Source: Rhodanobacteraceae bacterium (GTDB taxonomy: Bacteria > Pseudomonadota > Gammaproteobacteria > Xanthomonadales > Rhodanobacteraceae). Taken from it: a stretch of DNA of 6,694 nt. The DNA lies in NCBI GenBank assembly GCA_012270595.1, contig JAAXIA010000141.1, forward strand, positions 1-6,694. The letters are read 5' to 3'. Made by a program: the position numbers and the translations under genes. Below the pieces are notes generated by a model that was not told where the DNA came from, searched no databases, and was given only the letters and a program-made list of their open reading frames with translations. This document shows positions 5,663 to 6,694 of the stretch, one piece after another. The first letter of the stretch is position 1, and every line of letters begins with the position of its first letter.

Positions 5663-6694
5663 ATGACCATGACAGGTGCTGCCACCACATCGCTGGATTC
5701 TTCCGCCAATACGGGAAAAGTTAACCTGCTTGATTTTGATCGTCAGGGGCTGCGAGATTTCTTCACCGGGATCGGTGAGGAAGCCTACCGCGCCCAACAA
5801 GTCATGAAATGGATCTATCATCATCTCGAAGATGAATTTTCAAGGATGAGCGATCTTGGCAAGTCGCTGCGTAGCAAGCTTGCGGCCACTTGCTACGTGG
5901 GGCCGCCCAGAACGCTGCTTGCTAAAAAAGCCAGTGATGGTACTTGCAAGTGGCTGCTGGGCATGGATCGGGGCAATGCGGTGGAGGCGGTGTATATTCC
6001 AGAGCCCACACGCGGCACCTTGTGCGTGTCCTCGCAAATTGGTTGTGCTCTTAATTGCAGCTTTTGTTCTACCGGTGCGCAAGGTTTTAACCGTAACCTG
6101 ACAGCTGCTGAGGTCATCGGACAAATGTGGGTGGCAGCGAAGGAACTTAAGCGTGCAACTTACCAGAATCGTCGGATCACCAATGTGGTGATGATGGGCA
6201 TGGGCGAGCCGCTCTATAATTACGACAACGTGGCCAAGGCGCTACGCATCGTCATGGACGGCGAGGGCATCGCCATTCCCAAGCGCCGCATCACCCTGTC
6301 GACGGCCGGCGTGGTGCCGGCCATGCGCCGCTGCGGCGAGGAGCTGGGGGTCAACCTGGCGGTCTCCCTCCACGCGGTGAGCGACGAGCTGCGCGACGTC
6401 ATCGTGCCGCTCAATCGCAAGTATCCGCTGGCCGAGCTGCTGGCCGCCTGCCGGGCCTATCCGGGGGTCCACAACGCCCGGCGCATCACCTTCGAGTACG
6501 TCATGCTGAAGGGCGTCAACGACAGCGTCGCCGACGCCCGGGAGCTGGCGCGGCTCTTGAAGGGCATCCCGGCCAAGATCAACCTGATCCCCTTCAACCC
6601 CTGGCCGGGGGCGCCCTACGCATGCTCGTCGCCCGAAGCGATCGAGACGTTCGCCGCGATCGTGAACAGGGCCGGCTACGCGGCGCCGGTGCGC
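5663..6694 (+). CDS. rlmN: Dual-specificity 23S rRNA / tRNA adenine-C2 methyltransferase RlmN, 3' end outside the window, apparently mosaic
   Basis: Radical-SAM enzyme that methylates C2 of A2503 in 23S rRNA and A37 of some tRNAs, supporting translational accuracy. The open frame runs 344 codons to the window edge without a stop. An N-terminal accessory domain (about 20-90) precedes the radical-SAM core with C128-xxx-C132-xx-C135 binding the 4Fe-4S cluster. Cys121 in GTLCVSSQ matches E. coli Cys118; the second catalytic Cys (E. coli Cys355) would lie just past the window. The SAM-binding motif MGMGEPL is at 178-184. The start may be 5663 or the second ATG at 5669, which is better spaced from a weak GAG. 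Residues 1 to about 175 look gammaproteobacterial (KWIYHH, RRITNVVMMGMGEP). From about 185 on, features are alphaproteobacterial (YNYDNV, CRAYPGVHNARRITFEYVML, FNPWPG) and GC jumps from about 53% to about 70%. Confidence 0.93.
   Translation, partial: MTMTGAATTSLDSSANTGKVNLLDFDRQGLRDFFTGIGEEAYRAQQVMKWIYHHLEDEFSRMSDLGKSLRSKLAATCYVGPPRTLLAKKASDGTCKWLLGMDRGNAVEAVYIPEPTRGTLCVSSQIGCALNCSFCSTGAQGFNRNLTAAEVIGQMWVAAKELKRATYQNRRITNVVMMGMGEPLYNYDNVAKALRIVMDGEGIAIPKRRITLSTAGVVPAMRRCGEELGVNLAVSLHAVSDELRDVIVPLNRKYPLAELLAACRAYPGVHNARRITFEYVMLKGVNDSVADARELARLLKGIPAKINLIPFNPWPGAPYACSSPEAIETFAAIVNRAGYAAPVR
6185..6694. other. High-GC segment of apparently different origin within rlmN
   Basis: By hand count, 5701-6180 is about 53% GC and 6241-6694 about 70%. 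From codon 193 to the end only about 7 of some 150 codons end in A or T (for example CTA, ATT, AAT, GCA, GAA), while upstream about half do. The change falls between about 6185 and 6245, in the most conserved DNA of the gene, where cross-over by recombination or mis-joining by an assembler is easiest. The frame is unbroken. The 70% GC half resembles RlmN of high-GC Alphaproteobacteria such as Rhodospirillales (from memory). Confidence 0.8.

Noticed and set aside
5450..5824. 124-codon minus-strand frame across the ndk-rlmN junction
   Set aside because: It is antisense to the catalytic part of ndk and the start of rlmN, both strongly supported, and has no family features.
23..6694. A novel defence system, mobile element, CRISPR array or phage remnant
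   Set aside because: Every long gene belongs to a well-known housekeeping or catabolic family; there are no terminal repeats, integrase or transposase genes, or regularly spaced repeats.

Overview
The window reads as chromosomal DNA from a gammaproteobacterium of moderate GC (about 53% by hand count in the first half of rlmN). The genus cannot be fixed from the sequence. The QmcA protein is close to the E. coli family member, Ndk has the short proteobacterial form, and ndk followed directly by rlmN is a familiar gammaproteobacterial order. No phage, transposon, CRISPR, tRNA or rRNA signal was seen.

Layout. Minus strand, read right to left: a fatty-acid beta-oxidation pair, a FadN-type 3-hydroxyacyl-CoA dehydrogenase/enoyl-CoA hydratase (2441-4831) and a thiolase FadA (1110-2315). 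These are followed by a membrane-anchored SPFH/band-7 protein, QmcA (23-973). Plus strand: nucleoside diphosphate kinase (5222-5647) and, 15 bases later, the 23S rRNA/tRNA methyltransferase RlmN (5663 to the window end, incomplete). The two groups diverge from a 390-base intergenic region. It carries a good sigma70-like promoter for fadN with a perfect 7-bp inverted repeat at the predicted transcription start, which suggests a repressor operator.

How the genes work together. FadN hydrates 2-enoyl-CoA and oxidises the 3-hydroxyacyl-CoA, and FadA thiolytically cleaves the resulting 3-ketoacyl-CoA. Together they cover the last three steps of each beta-oxidation cycle; no acyl-CoA dehydrogenase is in the window. 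QmcA is probably a separate unit, because a strong 45-base palindrome lies between it and fadA and it has its own Shine-Dalgarno site. Ndk and RlmN are housekeeping genes for nucleotide balance and translation fidelity.

The most notable observation is inside rlmN. Around 6185-6245, in the highly conserved stretch after the radical-SAM core, the sequence changes abruptly from about 53% GC with mixed third positions to about 70% GC with almost all codons ending in G or C. The protein changes at the same place from gammaproteobacterial-like to alphaproteobacterial-like. The reading frame stays open. This is either an assembly chimera near a contig end or a natural mosaic gene. No convincing new biological system was found. 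The other items of interest are intergenic palindromes and a short repeated motif.
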